The translations under genes and the position numbers were made by a program. Of a DNA stretch of 64,000 bases, positions 33,798 through 42,738 are shown piece by piece (position 1 is the stretch's first letter; each line of letters begins with the position of its first letter). The notes under the pieces are model-generated. The model was not told the origin of the DNA, searched no databases, and saw nothing but the letters and a program-made list of their open reading frames with translations. The DNA is from Bacillota bacterium (lineage in GTDB: Bacteria > Bacillota_I > Bacilli_A > Erysipelotrichales > Erysipelotrichaceae): contig JAEWFD010000020.1 in the NCBI GenBank assembly GCA_023388995.1, positions 124,001 through 188,000 of the forward strand, read 5' to 3'.

Positions 33798-34466
33798 ATG
33801 GATCAATTAACGAAAACATTCTGGGATGCAAGTGCAGCCGGAGACCTTGCCAAAGTGAGTACTGCAATCGCGCAAGGGGTGGATGTGAACTATCGAAACG
33901 GGGAAGGACGTACAGCATTGATGCGCAGCAGCAAGCGTGGGCATTTGGATGTTGTTCGCGTTCTGCTGGATAATGGAGCGGATGTAAATACACAAGACAA
34001 AAATCAGAAAACGGCGTTGATGGGTGCTGCGAAAAAAGGGCATCAGAAGATCGTGGAAATGCTGGTTGGAAATGGTGCATCGGTGAATGTACAGGATAAT
34101 AAAGGTCGCACAGCATTAATGCGCGCAAGTTTCTTGGGCCATTATGATGTTGTGGAATATTTGATTAATAAGGAAGCAGACATCAATGTACAAGACACTC
34201 TTGGCAGATCTGCTTTAATGGAAGCATGCCTGGCATTCAGAATGAATGTAATTGAGTTGCTGGTCAATCATAATGCAAATGTTAATTTACAGGACACGAA
34301 TGGCTGTACTGCTTTAATGCGTTCAGCATACAGCGGGTATCAGGAATTGATAGAATATCTTCTAGCTCATGGTGCCGATAAGGAATTATTGGATACAAGT
34401 GGAAACAAAGCAATCCATTATGTTCGGGAAGAACTGTTTGGTGATTTGAAGGCCATTTTAAAATAA
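33798..34466 (+). CDS. Ankyrin repeat protein
   Basis: The 222-residue protein consists almost entirely of about six ankyrin repeats with a 33-residue period, each showing the G-TALM-A---GH--VV--L pattern (for example 'GRTALMRASFLGHYDVVEYL'). It is cytoplasmic, with no signal peptide, and probably a protein-binding scaffold. AGGAGGAGACCATACT-ATG 33798 is chosen over an upstream GTG/ATG at 33750. It is co-transcribed with the EF-G paralogue 19 bp downstream. Confidence 0.9.
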   Translation: MDQLTKTFWDASAAGDLAKVSTAIAQGVDVNYRNGEGRTALMRSSKRGHLDVVRVLLDNGADVNTQDKNQKTALMGAAKKGHQKIVEMLVGNGASVNVQDNKGRTALMRASFLGHYDVVEYLINKEADINVQDTLGRSALMEACLAFRMNVIELLVNHNANVNLQDTNGCTALMRSAYSGYQELIEYLLAHGADKELLDTSGNKAIHYVREELFGDLKAILK

Positions 34467-34485
34467 ACTAGAGGAGGAAACGACC

Positions 34486-36570
34486 ATGAGAGACTATTTG
34501 GCGCACGAAGTACGCAATATTTGTTTGTTAGGGCATAGCGGGGCTGGGAAGACAGCTCTATTAGAGGCAATGTTATTCTACACCAACTCGACCGATCGAT
34601 TTGGTAAGACAAGCGAAGGCAGCAGTATTATTGACTACGATCCAGAAGAAGTAAAACGTGGCTTTTCTATCTACACATCCATTGCACCGGTTGAATGGAA
34701 TGATTGCAAGATTAACTTTATCGATACACCGGGGTATTTGGATTTTATGGGTGAACTGCAGCAGGGGATTCATGTTGCGGATAATGCATTAATTGTTGTA
34801 GGTGCCAAGGATGGTATCCAAACAGGAACTGAAAAGGCATTTAATATTGTAAATGAACGAAAAATACCGACTGTATTTTTTGTAAATAAAATTGATGAAG
34901 AAAATGCATCTTTTGAACAGACTTATGAGCAGTTGCGGGAAAGATTTGGGAAAACGGTGATTGCTTTTGAAGTCCCAATCATCGAAAAAGGCGAAGTAAT
35001 CGGAAATGTTAATGTTCTGCAAAAAAGAGCTTTCAAATATGGTGGCAAAGGTGGTTCACCAACGGAAATTGAAATTCCTGCTCATCTTCATGATGAAGTG
35101 GATCTCTTCCATGAGCAAATCAAAGAAGCGTTGGCAATGTGTGATGACGAATTGATGGATCGCTATTTCAGCGGCGAAGAATTTACGCAGGAAGAAATTG
35201 CCAAAGGGGTTCGCTTAGGCGTGCGCAGCGGAGATATCCGCCCGGTATTCTGCGGCAGTGCCACAAAGCTGTCCGGTATTTCCCGTTTGATGGATCTGAT
35301 TATCAAATACTTCCCGTCTTATGCAGAAAAAGGTGCAATCGAAGCGCTGGATGCAAAAACCCAAAATACCATTAAAGTCGGTACAAATGAAAGCGAAGAT
35401 TTCTCGGCTTTTGTATTCAAGACGATTATTGACCCGTTTGTTGGAAGAATCAGCTTTTTGAAAGTGATGAGCGGCGTTTTAACCACAGATTCCCAAGTGT
35501 ATAATGTGCAAAAGGAAAAAATGGAGAAAATCAATCAATTGTTTGTGCTGAAAGGCAAATATCAGCTGGCTTCCGGAAAACTGTTTACAGGAGATTTGGG
35601 TGCTGTTGTAAAGCTTCAAGTAACAACGACGAATGATACTTTGGCTACCAAAGAAAAGCAGATTATCTTCCCGGACATTCAGTTTACCCAACCGATGCTA
35701 GGGATGGCAGTTTGGCCAAAGAGCAAGAATGATGAAGATAAATTGAGTACGGCGCTGCAAAGAATGGCGGAAGAAGACTTATCTTGCCGTGTAGAAACCA
35801 ATAAGGAAACGAAGGAAACGGTATTATACGGAATCGGCGATCAGCACATTGATGTTATCCTGAACAAGCTGCGCAGCAAATACAAGGTTGAAGTAGAATT
35901 GACAGAACCAAAAGTTCCGTATCGCGAGACCATCAAAGCGAAAGTGCTGGTGGAAGGACGTCACAAAAAGCAATCCGGCGGTCACGGCCAGTTCGGACAT
36001 GTCTTTGTAGAGTTTGAACCAACTGATAGTGAAGAAATGATATTTGAGGAACGCGTATTTGGTGGTTCCGTGCCACGGCAATATTTCCCGGCAGTTGAAG
36101 TTGGACTTCGTGAGTGCATGAATAAAGGGGTATTGGCAGGATTCAAAGTCGTTGGTGTAAAAGCAACATTGACAGATGGAAAATACCATGATGTAGACTC
36201 CAGTGAAATGGCGTTTAAGTTGGCGGCACGTTTGGCATATAAAGCTGGTATAAAAGCAGCGAAACCAATTTTGCTGGAACCAATTGTGGATGTTGAGGTT
36301 AAAATTCCTGAGGAATATACAGGTACAATCATGGGTGACTTTAATAAGCGCCGTGGTTCAATCGTTGGTATGGATTTGCATGATGGCTTGCAAATTATCA
36401 AGGCTGAAGTTCCGATGAATGAAATGATGCGTTATGCAACGGAATTGCGTTCGATGACACAAGGCAGAGGAGAATATACACAGCAATTTAACCGCTACGA
36501 TTCTGCACCGCAGCCAATTGCAACGAAAGTAATTGCCCAAGCTGTAAAAGAAGAAGACGACGAAGAATAA
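34486..36570 (+). CDS. EF-G paralogue (EF-G2-like translational GTPase)
   Basis: The 694-residue protein has all EF-G domains, but its GTPase motifs differ from canonical EF-G: G1 'GHSGAGKTALLE' instead of AHIDAGKTT, and switch II 'DTPGYLDF' with Tyr where the catalytic His normally is. 'NKID' is retained. The C-terminal domains ('PYRETI', 'KKQSGGHGQFGHVFVEFEP', 'YATELRSMTQGRGEYT') are conserved. Such paralogues form a distinct EF-G-like subfamily of uncertain function. GGAGGAAACGACC-ATG starts it. Confidence 0.9.
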   Translation: MRDYLAHEVRNICLLGHSGAGKTALLEAMLFYTNSTDRFGKTSEGSSIIDYDPEEVKRGFSIYTSIAPVEWNDCKINFIDTPGYLDFMGELQQGIHVADNALIVVGAKDGIQTGTEKAFNIVNERKIPTVFFVNKIDEENASFEQTYEQLRERFGKTVIAFEVPIIEKGEVIGNVNVLQKRAFKYGGKGGSPTEIEIPAHLHDEVDLFHEQIKEALAMCDDELMDRYFSGEEFTQEEIAKGVRLGVRSGDIRPVFCGSATKLSGISRLMDLIIKYFPSYAEKGAIEALDAKTQNTIKVGTNESEDFSAFVFKTIIDPFVGRISFLKVMSGVLTTDSQVYNVQKEKMEKINQLFVLKGKYQLASGKLFTGDLGAVVKLQVTTTNDTLATKEKQIIFPDIQFTQPMLGMAVWPKSKNDEDKLSTALQRMAEEDLSCRVETNKETKETVLYGIGDQHIDVILNKLRSKYKVEVELTEPKVPYRETIKAKVLVEGRHKKQSGGHGQFGHVFVEFEPTDSEEMIFEERVFGGSVPRQYFPAVEVGLRECMNKGVLAGFKVVGVKATLTDGKYHDVDSSEMAFKLAARLAYKAGIKAAKPILLEPIVDVEVKIPEEYTGTIMGDFNKRRGSIVGMDLHDGLQIIKAEVPMNEMMRYATELRSMTQGRGEYTQQFNRYDSAPQPIATKVIAQAVKEEDDEE

Positions 36571-36577
36571 ACATCAG

Positions 36578-36600
36578 AGGCTGGCATCTGCCAGCCTTTC
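36578..36600 (+). terminator. Terminator after the EF-G paralogue
   Basis: AGGCTGGCA (36578-36586) and TGCCAGCCT (36589-36597) form a perfect stem with a two-base spacer, followed by TTTCT. Confidence 0.75.
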
Positions 36601-36731
36601 TAATCTTATAAAATATATAAACATTGAAAGAACGCAATCTCCATAATTCCTCCATATTTACTTGATATACTGAATACGGGCAGGTAAACTATGTGTTTTG
36701 CTGTAGCTTTGCAGCCCATGGCATATTTTAG

Positions 36732-36760
36732 TTGACCAGAAAAAGAATCAGGGGTATATT
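36732..36760 (+). promoter_or_regulatory. Promoter of pgpA unit
   Basis: TTGACC at 36732-36737, 17-bp spacer, TATATT at 36755-36760. Confidence 0.72.
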
Positions 36761-36812
36761 AATCTTAGCTTCATAGTATGAGATAATTAGGTGATTGTGA
36801 TAGGAGAACAAT

Positions 36813-37316
36813 ATGTCAAGAAATGATAAGATGGTAAACAAGTGCATTGATTTGCTGGAAGAACGCGGCGTAACCGTCCATGACATTGCAGAATGTATTA
36901 TCTTCCTGCAAGCAAAATACTACTCCAATTTGAATATTGATGTGTGTATTGATGCCGTACAGCGTATTTTAGAAAAAAATGAAGTGCAGCATGCAGTCCT
37001 GACAAGCATTATGCTGGATCAATTGGCAGAGCAAGATTTGATTCCTGACAAGGATTTGCAGCGAATGTTGTTAAATGATGAGCCTTTGTATGGTGTGGAT
37101 GAAGTTATGGCATATGGAATCTGCAATTTGTATGGTTCAATTGCTTTGACTAATTTCGGGTATATTGATAAAGTGAAACCAGGTATTATCGGCAAACTCA
37201 ACAACCATTCTTCATCAGGGAAAGTACATACGTTCCTGGATGACATTGTCGGTGCCATTGCAGCGAGTGCTGCGAGCAGATTAGCACATAGCGGCAAGCG
37301 CATTGATATTGATTAA
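36813..37316 (+). CDS. pgpA: Phosphatidylglycerophosphatase A family protein
   Basis: The 167-residue protein has the Gram-positive PgpA pattern: 'RGVTVHDIAECIIFLQAKYY', 'LYGVDEVMAYGICNLYGSIALTNFGYIDK' and 'VHTFLDDIVGAIAASAASRLAH'. It lacks the membrane helices of the E. coli enzyme, as YutG-type members do. The expected reaction is dephosphorylation of phosphatidylglycerol phosphate. It begins a unit with two small lipoproteins. AGGAGAACAAT-ATG supports the start. Confidence 0.85.
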   Translation: MSRNDKMVNKCIDLLEERGVTVHDIAECIIFLQAKYYSNLNIDVCIDAVQRILEKNEVQHAVLTSIMLDQLAEQDLIPDKDLQRMLLNDEPLYGVDEVMAYGICNLYGSIALTNFGYIDKVKPGIIGKLNNHSSSGKVHTFLDDIVGAIAASAASRLAHSGKRIDID

Positions 37317-37344
37317 TTAACAGAAAGAATATAGGGTGAAGAAG

Positions 37345-37749
37345 ATGAAAAAGATTATGGCATTGGCGTTCGTATTGGCGCTTGTATTGGCAGGATGTTC
37401 TTCCAGCAAGAAGACGGCAGAAATTACAGGAAAAGATTTGCTGGAAAAAGTAGAAGCAAAAGAGACTTTTGTGGGTTATATCGGAACAACAACTTGCTCG
37501 GCTTGTATTGCTTTTAAACCGATCGTTAAGGAATTGATGAAAAATTATGATGTTACTATCTATTCGGTGATGCTGGATGAAGTGACAGATGAAGAAGTGA
37601 AAAACCAAATTGTCGCATTGGCCAACTTGAAAGTTACTCCTACTATCTTTGTGATTGAAGATGGCGAAGTAACAAAGACTTACGAAGGCGTTTTGGAATA
37701 TCGGGATTTGAAGAAGATGCTGGTGGACAATGGCTTCTTGGAAGAGTAA
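37345..37749 (+). CDS. Thioredoxin-fold lipoprotein (first of a pair)
   Basis: The 134-residue protein has a lipoprotein signal with lipobox 'LVLAGC' and then a thioredoxin-like domain with active-site CxxC 'TTTCSACIAFKP' and the cis-Pro motif 'KVTPTIFVIEDGE'. It would be anchored to the outer membrane face as a thiol oxidoreductase or bacteriocin-transport accessory-type protein. ATG 37345 follows AGGGTGAAGAAG. It overlaps the next gene by 20 bp. Confidence 0.82.
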   Translation: MKKIMALAFVLALVLAGCSSSKKTAEITGKDLLEKVEAKETFVGYIGTTTCSACIAFKPIVKELMKNYDVTIYSVMLDEVTDEEVKNQIVALANLKVTPTIFVIEDGEVTKTYEGVLEYRDLKKMLVDNGFLEE

Positions 37750-38158
37750 GCTGCTGAAAAGTGCGCTGGTATTGATGTTCGTCGTTCTTGGCGCTTGTTC
37801 CAGTAAACCTAAGGGTGAGTTGGTATATGTAACAGCAAATGAAATTGCGATGAAGATCGCGAATGAAGAGACGTTTGTTTTCTATGTAGGAACCACAAGC
37901 TGCTCCTTTTGCATTAAATACAAACCGGAATTGGAAAAGGTTGTAGAGAGCAATGCAATCACAATCTATGGCGTGATGGTAAATGAAGGTAATGAAGAAG
38001 ATAACCAAGCTCTGATGGAGCGCTTAGAAGTGACAGGAACGCCGCAGACTTACTGGTTCCGTGACGGAAAGCTGGTTAGTAACTTGTCAGGTTATGTAGA
38101 TGCTAAGACAGTAAAAAAATGGTTAAAAGAAAATAAAGCAATGGAAGAACTTAGTTAG
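37730..38158 (+). CDS. Thioredoxin-fold lipoprotein (second of a pair)
   Basis: The 142-residue product resembles its upstream neighbour: lipobox 'VVLGAC', CxxC motif 'TTSCSFCIKYKPELEKV', and 'TGTPQTYWFRDGKL'. The similarity and order suggest tandem duplication and divergence. The start is not certain: ATG 37730 lies inside the preceding gene and has no strong ribosome site, so coupling is likely. Confidence 0.8.
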   Translation: MASWKSKLLKSALVLMFVVLGACSSKPKGELVYVTANEIAMKIANEETFVFYVGTTSCSFCIKYKPELEKVVESNAITIYGVMVNEGNEEDNQALMERLEVTGTPQTYWFRDGKLVSNLSGYVDAKTVKKWLKENKAMEELS

Positions 38159-38235
38159 TGTTATTTGTTATAAGATTCTGAACTCATATGATTATATTTT
38201 TGCAATAGAAATTCACTTAATACATGAATGTGAAC

Positions 38236-38262
38236 AAGTAGGTCAAAAGACTTACTTTTTTT
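38236..38262 (+). terminator. Terminator after the lipoprotein pair
   Basis: AAGTAGGTC (38236-38244) pairs with GACTTACTT (38249-38257) with one G-U pair and loop AAAA, then a T run. The rest of the 340-bp gap (38159-38498) holds only the next promoter. Confidence 0.82.
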
Positions 38263-38391
38263 GATTAGAGCTATTGATCAGAAGGCATCCATCAATTGAT
38301 AGATAATACTATAACTGCTTTTACTACGGTCAGCTGAACTCCGGCTCATTATATTAGCCAAGATTCAGTTGAACGTTATTTTTGCTAATGA

Positions 38392-38420
38392 TTGACAAGC
38401 AAAATGATACATGTTATTTT
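38392..38420 (+). promoter_or_regulatory. Promoter of the unknown protein at 38499
   Basis: TTGACA at 38392-38397, 17-bp spacer, TATTTT at 38415-38420. Confidence 0.62.
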
Positions 38421-38498
38421 AACAGCACATACTACACTGCATTCAATCAAATGCTCATTCGCAGAAAAACTCGATATAAATAAACTGAGGGTAAAGTT

Positions 38499-39053
38499 AT
38501 GAAAAAAATAATTTGGTTTATCACAATTGTACTGGTTGCAAGTATTATTTGGATAAAATTCGTGACTACTGCACGTATAGATAATGTGCAGATATTTACC
38601 GCGGTCATATCAAGTCGGTCCGATTTAAGTAAGTTAATGGTTGATATTAAGGAAAACGTCTCAAAGGCAACTTTCGATGAAATATACGGAGGGCAATGGT
38701 TAGATAGTGAACTTAAGCCGCATATAGGGTTCACTTCTTTTGATTATGATCCATATATCAGTGAAATTGTGAAAAATGATTCTGAAATTTTTGTACTTGT
38801 TAATCACAGCGTCAAGGATATGCTGAACTTCTGGAATACAGTATTTACACCGGGATTTATAGCAGAATACAACATCAAAGGCATTGCTTTAGATGAAAAA
38901 AATAATGCGCTTGATGTTGGATTAAGTTCTAGTTCTGCTTTGTTTAAGTTTCATGATTTAGTCAATGCAAATAAAGACAGGTTTTACATAAATATTAGTA
39001 CGCATATTATGGGGGATGTAGAAGAAGAAAATATAAACAGCGAAAGACCATAG
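38499..39053 (+). CDS. Unknown protein with N-terminal membrane anchor
   Basis: I do not recognise this 184-residue protein. It has one N-terminal hydrophobic helix (about 3-20) and a soluble, probably extracytoplasmic, domain of mixed composition with low Cys and no repeats. Its codon use is more AT-rich than its neighbours (many AAA, ATA, TTT codons), which suggests acquisition. The ribosome site (CTGAGGGTAAAGTT-ATG) is acceptable. It stands alone between a terminator and the convergent pdxK. Confidence 0.6.
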   Translation: MKKIIWFITIVLVASIIWIKFVTTARIDNVQIFTAVISSRSDLSKLMVDIKENVSKATFDEIYGGQWLDSELKPHIGFTSFDYDPYISEIVKNDSEIFVLVNHSVKDMLNFWNTVFTPGFIAEYNIKGIALDEKNNALDVGLSSSSALFKFHDLVNANKDRFYINISTHIMGDVEEENINSERP

Positions 39054-39145
39054 ACGTTGCATAGACAAGAAATTGTTGATGGTTTTATGCCCGAAGAATG
39101 GTTAACCGGTAAGTTTTCTTGCTTTATATATGTTGAGAAAATGAA

Positions 39146-39171
39146 ATGATCGGTGGATGAACACCGATCAT
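39146..39171. terminator. Hairpin between convergent genes
   Basis: ATGATCGGTG (39146-39155) and CACCGATCAT (39162-39171) form a perfect 10-bp stem. T-tracts on either side are weak. Confidence 0.55.
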
Positions 39172-39186
39172 ATATTTAGTGATATT

Positions 39187-39999
39187 TTACTTGCAAAGGC
39201 GTACAGCTGCGTGGTATACGGGGCCAACATACTCGTTAAAAGCGAAGCCATGCTGGATGGCTTGATATGCAAACTCTTTCGCTTGATGGACTGCCTCTCT
39301 GACAAAGAGACCGTTAGCCAATCCAGCCGTGACAGCTGCCGCAAACGTACATCCTGCGCCATGATTGGTATTTACAGGCAGCTTTGGCATTGCCAGCACT
39401 TCAAATGTACTTCCATCATAATATAAATCAATCGCTTCCTCGCTCTGCATCGCTTTGCCGCCCTTTATCACGACATGTTTGGCTCCCAAGGAGTGGATGA
39501 TTTGAGCTGCTTTTTTCATGTCTTCAATATTGTGCAATGTGCCTAATCCTGACAAAACACCTGCTTCAAATAAATTTGGTGTTGTGACGGTAGCCACTGG
39601 TATGAGCAAGTCACGTAGTGCTTCAGCATTCTCAGGATTAAGTACCTCCGCCTCTCCTTTGCATACCATGACCGGATCAATGACGACATGTCTAATTTGC
39701 TTGTTTTCAATGGTTTCTCTGACAACTTGAATAATAGCAACATTAGGCAGCATCCCTGTTTTTAGTGCTTCGATTTCCCCGCCGGATGTTGCAGTTTTAA
39801 TTTGCCGGGAAACGAGATCGGAATCCATTGCAACGACATGATGGCTCCATCCGTTGTCGGGATCCATAGTCACGATGGATGTGATAGCTGTTAAGCCGTA
39901 GGTTCCGTATTCTTCAAATGTCTTCAAATCAGCTTGAATGCCAGCGCCTCCGCTGGAGTCGCTGCCGGCTATTGTCAGTGTCTTAACAATTTTTTTCAT
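39187..39999 (-). CDS. pdxK: Pyridoxal/pyridoxine kinase, ThiD-like
   Basis: The 270-residue ribokinase-family enzyme has 'TIAGSDSSGGAGIQADLKTF', 'ALKTGML', 'VIDPVMVCKGEAEVLNPEN' and 'NHGAGCTFAAAVTAGLANG' (anion hole and catalytic Asp region replaced by the HGAGC form). ThiD-like enzymes phosphorylate HMP or B6 vitamers. The detailed match to staphylococcal-type PdxK and the divergent pdxR gene favour pyridoxal kinase. GGAGGAAAATT-ATG supports the start. Confidence 0.83.
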   Translation of the reverse strand: MKKIVKTLTIAGSDSSGGAGIQADLKTFEEYGTYGLTAITSIVTMDPDNGWSHHVVAMDSDLVSRQIKTATSGGEIEALKTGMLPNVAIIQVVRETIENKQIRHVVIDPVMVCKGEAEVLNPENAEALRDLLIPVATVTTPNLFEAGVLSGLGTLHNIEDMKKAAQIIHSLGAKHVVIKGGKAMQSEEAIDLYYDGSTFEVLAMPKLPVNTNHGAGCTFAAAVTAGLANGLFVREAVHQAKEFAYQAIQHGFAFNEYVGPVYHAAVRLCK

Positions 40000-40061
40000 A
40001 ATTTTCCTCCATGAATCACAGTAGCTGTGATTGTTTCTGAGCTAAAGACATTATATAATAC

Positions 40062-40087
40062 AACTGATCCTATAATAAGATACAGTT
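40062..40087. promoter_or_regulatory. Candidate PdxR operator between pdxK and pdxR
   Basis: AACTGATC (40062-40069) and GATACAGTT (40079-40087) form an imperfect inverted repeat (one inserted base) around TATAAT at 40071-40076 on the forward strand. On the reverse strand TATAAT lies near 40052-40057, so both divergent promoters could be controlled from here. Confidence 0.45.
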
Positions 40088-40120
40088 TGTTGATAAAAAT
40101 AGGGGACAGTTGGAGGAAAT

Positions 40121-41518
40121 ATGATCTATATTCAAAAAAATTCAGCAGAGCCGTATTATATGCAAATCTATCACCAATTGAAAGAAGGAATTCTTTCAGG
40201 AAAAATTATGCCAAATGAAAAGCTGCCAGGTATTCGCTCGCTTGCAAAGACAATTGGTGTGGGGCGTAATACTGTAGATAAGGCATATGCCCAGCTGGTT
40301 GTAGAGGGTTACCTTGAGTCCAGAGCAGGCTCAGGATTTCTTGTACAGCATATCGGAACTGAGTTTTTATACCGCCAATCTTATCCCGAGGCAGAAAAGC
40401 AGCAATTTTTCAAAAATGAGCAAAACCAGTATCGCTACGATTTTCAATATGGTGGACTTCCGCTAGATCAATTTCCGATAAAATTATGGAAGCAATATAC
40501 AGATGATGCATTGGTATCGATGATAGCTCAAAACAATCATCACCATCAAAATACCTCAGGCGATGATATGCTGAAACGAGAATTAAAGAACTATTTGTAT
40601 CGTTCCCGCGGCGTGGTGTGTGATGAAGAGCAGATTATCATCAGCTGCGGATTGCCCTATTGCATTGAGATTGTATGCAATCTTTTAAAAGCACAGGTTA
40701 TTGTGTATGAAGAGCCTGGGTATCCCGGTGCGAGAGACATTTTCATAAAAAATAATGCTCAGATCGCATTAGTGACTGCGGATGAAACGGGTGTTGACTT
40801 ATCGAGTCTAAACAACTTGCAGGCTTCTGCAATCTATGTCACATGTTCCCATCAATTTCCGTATGGTACTGTCCTGCCGATTCAAAAAAGAAGGCAGTTG
40901 CTGGAATGGGCATCTTGGCGAGATGCTTTTGTGATTGAGGATGATTATGACAGTGAGTTTCGCTATGATGCGAACCCAGTGCCATCTCTGCAAGCTATTG
41001 ACAAAGATGATCGGGTAATCTACATTGGTACGTTCTCTAAAGCATTATCTCCATCTATGCGCGTAAATTTTATGGTTCTGCCGAAGCGCCTGCTTTATTC
41101 CTACCAAGAACGATATCAAGGATATCCATGCCCCGTTTCGTGGATTACGCAGCGAATCCTGGCGAACTTTATTGCCCATGGAGATTATGAGCGGCATATC
41201 AGAAGGATGACTTTGATTTGCAAGAAAAAACATGATCATTTTATTCGTATCGCTGATCAATGGCTGGGTGAAAAGATCAAGGTATATGGCAAAGGTTCGG
41301 GATTGCACTTTTTTATAGAGATTGATGATAACCGAAAGACAGAGGAATTGATAGGACTTGCATCAAAGAATGAAGTAGGTATATACGCTGCAGAATCATT
41401 TTGGTATGATAAAAGCAGAAAGAAAAAGCAGGTGCTGTTTCTTGGATATGCGAATTTGACGGAAGCGGAGATTGAAGAAGGTATAATCAGATTGTACAAT
41501 GCATGGTTTGCTGTATGA
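40121..41518 (+). CDS. pdxR: MocR/GntR-type regulator with aminotransferase domain, PdxR
   Basis: The 465-residue protein has an N-terminal GntR winged helix (about 5-75, 'PYYMQIYHQLKEGILSGKIM', 'GVGRNTVDKAYAQLVVEGYL') and a fold-type I aminotransferase-like domain with PLP-binding Lys307 in 'GTFSKALSPSMR' and 'IEDDYDSEFRY'. PdxR proteins sense PLP and control B6 salvage or synthesis genes. The divergent pyridoxal kinase gene supports that assignment. GGAGGAAAT-ATG precedes it. Confidence 0.88.
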   Translation: MIYIQKNSAEPYYMQIYHQLKEGILSGKIMPNEKLPGIRSLAKTIGVGRNTVDKAYAQLVVEGYLESRAGSGFLVQHIGTEFLYRQSYPEAEKQQFFKNEQNQYRYDFQYGGLPLDQFPIKLWKQYTDDALVSMIAQNNHHHQNTSGDDMLKRELKNYLYRSRGVVCDEEQIIISCGLPYCIEIVCNLLKAQVIVYEEPGYPGARDIFIKNNAQIALVTADETGVDLSSLNNLQASAIYVTCSHQFPYGTVLPIQKRRQLLEWASWRDAFVIEDDYDSEFRYDANPVPSLQAIDKDDRVIYIGTFSKALSPSMRVNFMVLPKRLLYSYQERYQGYPCPVSWITQRILANFIAHGDYERHIRRMTLICKKKHDHFIRIADQWLGEKIKVYGKGSGLHFFIEIDDNRKTEELIGLASKNEVGIYAAESFWYDKSRKKKQVLFLGYANLTEAEIEEGIIRLYNAWFAV

Positions 41519-41547
41519 AAGAAGATATAGCTAAGAAAGAGGACGCT

Positions 41548-42570
41548 ATGGAACTTGAAGCCAATCAACAAATAGAATCTTTTAATGCAAGCCGAATTGT
41601 GCATACAACGCAGCAAACCATACTTGCTGATTCCGAAGAATCTGGCAAGCTGCAAATAATGAAAAAGATCCAATGTATTACAGATGATGCGGGTTTTGAA
41701 GGTGCTTGTATTGGGGAGATAACCATAACCAATAGCTACGATGACTATGGCAACCTGGTAAAAACAGTGAATGATTCATGGGATCAGTTTAAGCAAGGGG
41801 GTTCCAGCAAAAGCAGCCATGAAACCATATTTGAGAATGAGTATGATGAACATGGGAATATGGCGTTGAGAAAAAGCGTTGATCAATATGAAGAAGCGCA
41901 GTATATTCGCTGGTTCTGCTATGATAACCAGTACGACGCGCAAGACAGATTGGTGCAAGTTGTTGTAGTGATGACTACAATCAAAAATGGGGAAATACTG
42001 GATGATGAATATATCACGACAGCGATATTCGAATATAGTGAAGAAGATACTCTTCAACTGGAAATTGTCGGTGTGGTTGAAGGTGACGTGGCGTACAATA
42101 ACCTATACCGTCCCATGATCAGAATTCCCCTTGCGAGAGCAGGAAGATTGTGCAAGCAGGCAATTACCAGCAATGTTGGAACAGATGAAGTGCATATATA
42201 TCACTATGACCAAGCAGGTATGCTCTTGGAAGAAGAAGTGTGGATTAATCAGGAGCGCGCATATTATTACATCTATAAAGCAGTGACGGCAAAAGAACTG
42301 CAAAGAACATTCGCAAATCCCGGAAAAGGACAGTATAACTGGCTATTGCGAATTGACAGCAATTATCGGGATAGCTGCGAGATTTTCCTTTTAGATTACG
42401 ATTTGCATGCTGATATGGTGAAAGAGATAGTAGAGTATGTCATAAAGGAATTTAAGGGTGCAATGACGTGTATCATAATAAATGTGTTATATATCAATAA
42501 CGCGGTAAACTGGGAAGTGTACCAATATTATTGGACGGAATACGGAATCAGAATTCTGGAGAATTGGTAG
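41548..42570 (+). CDS. Unknown protein with YD-like repeats
   Basis: The family is not recognised. The roughly 340-residue protein contains at least three segments of the form Y-D-x-x-G-N/R-L ('YDDYGNLVKTVND', 'YDEHGNMALRKSV', 'YDAQDRLVQVV', and 'YDQAGMLLEEE'), resembling YD/RHS repeats, in the absence of a signal peptide. ATG 41548 (GAGGACGCT before it) is preferred; ATG 41515 overlaps the pdxR stop. It may be co-transcribed with pdxR. Confidence 0.6.
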   Translation: MELEANQQIESFNASRIVHTTQQTILADSEESGKLQIMKKIQCITDDAGFEGACIGEITITNSYDDYGNLVKTVNDSWDQFKQGGSSKSSHETIFENEYDEHGNMALRKSVDQYEEAQYIRWFCYDNQYDAQDRLVQVVVVMTTIKNGEILDDEYITTAIFEYSEEDTLQLEIVGVVEGDVAYNNLYRPMIRIPLARAGRLCKQAITSNVGTDEVHIYHYDQAGMLLEEEVWINQERAYYYIYKAVTAKELQRTFANPGKGQYNWLLRIDSNYRDSCEIFLLDYDLHADMVKEIVEYVIKEFKGAMTCIIINVLYINNAVNWEVYQYYWTEYGIRILENW

Positions 42571-42738
42571 GACAGCTATGGAAATAAACTTTATTGCTTA
42601 ACAGAAATTGCAAGATTCTACAGTATTCCTAATTCATCGAAAATAGGGCGCAAAATATAGTTAGACCATTATACGTAAAGAGTATTGGATATAATAGCGA
42701 GTTAAAGATGCAGACTACTGCATTTGGGGGAGATATCT

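Noticed and set aside
40027..40218. 63-residue frame before pdxR
   Set aside because: It covers the divergent promoter/operator region and runs into pdxR out of frame.
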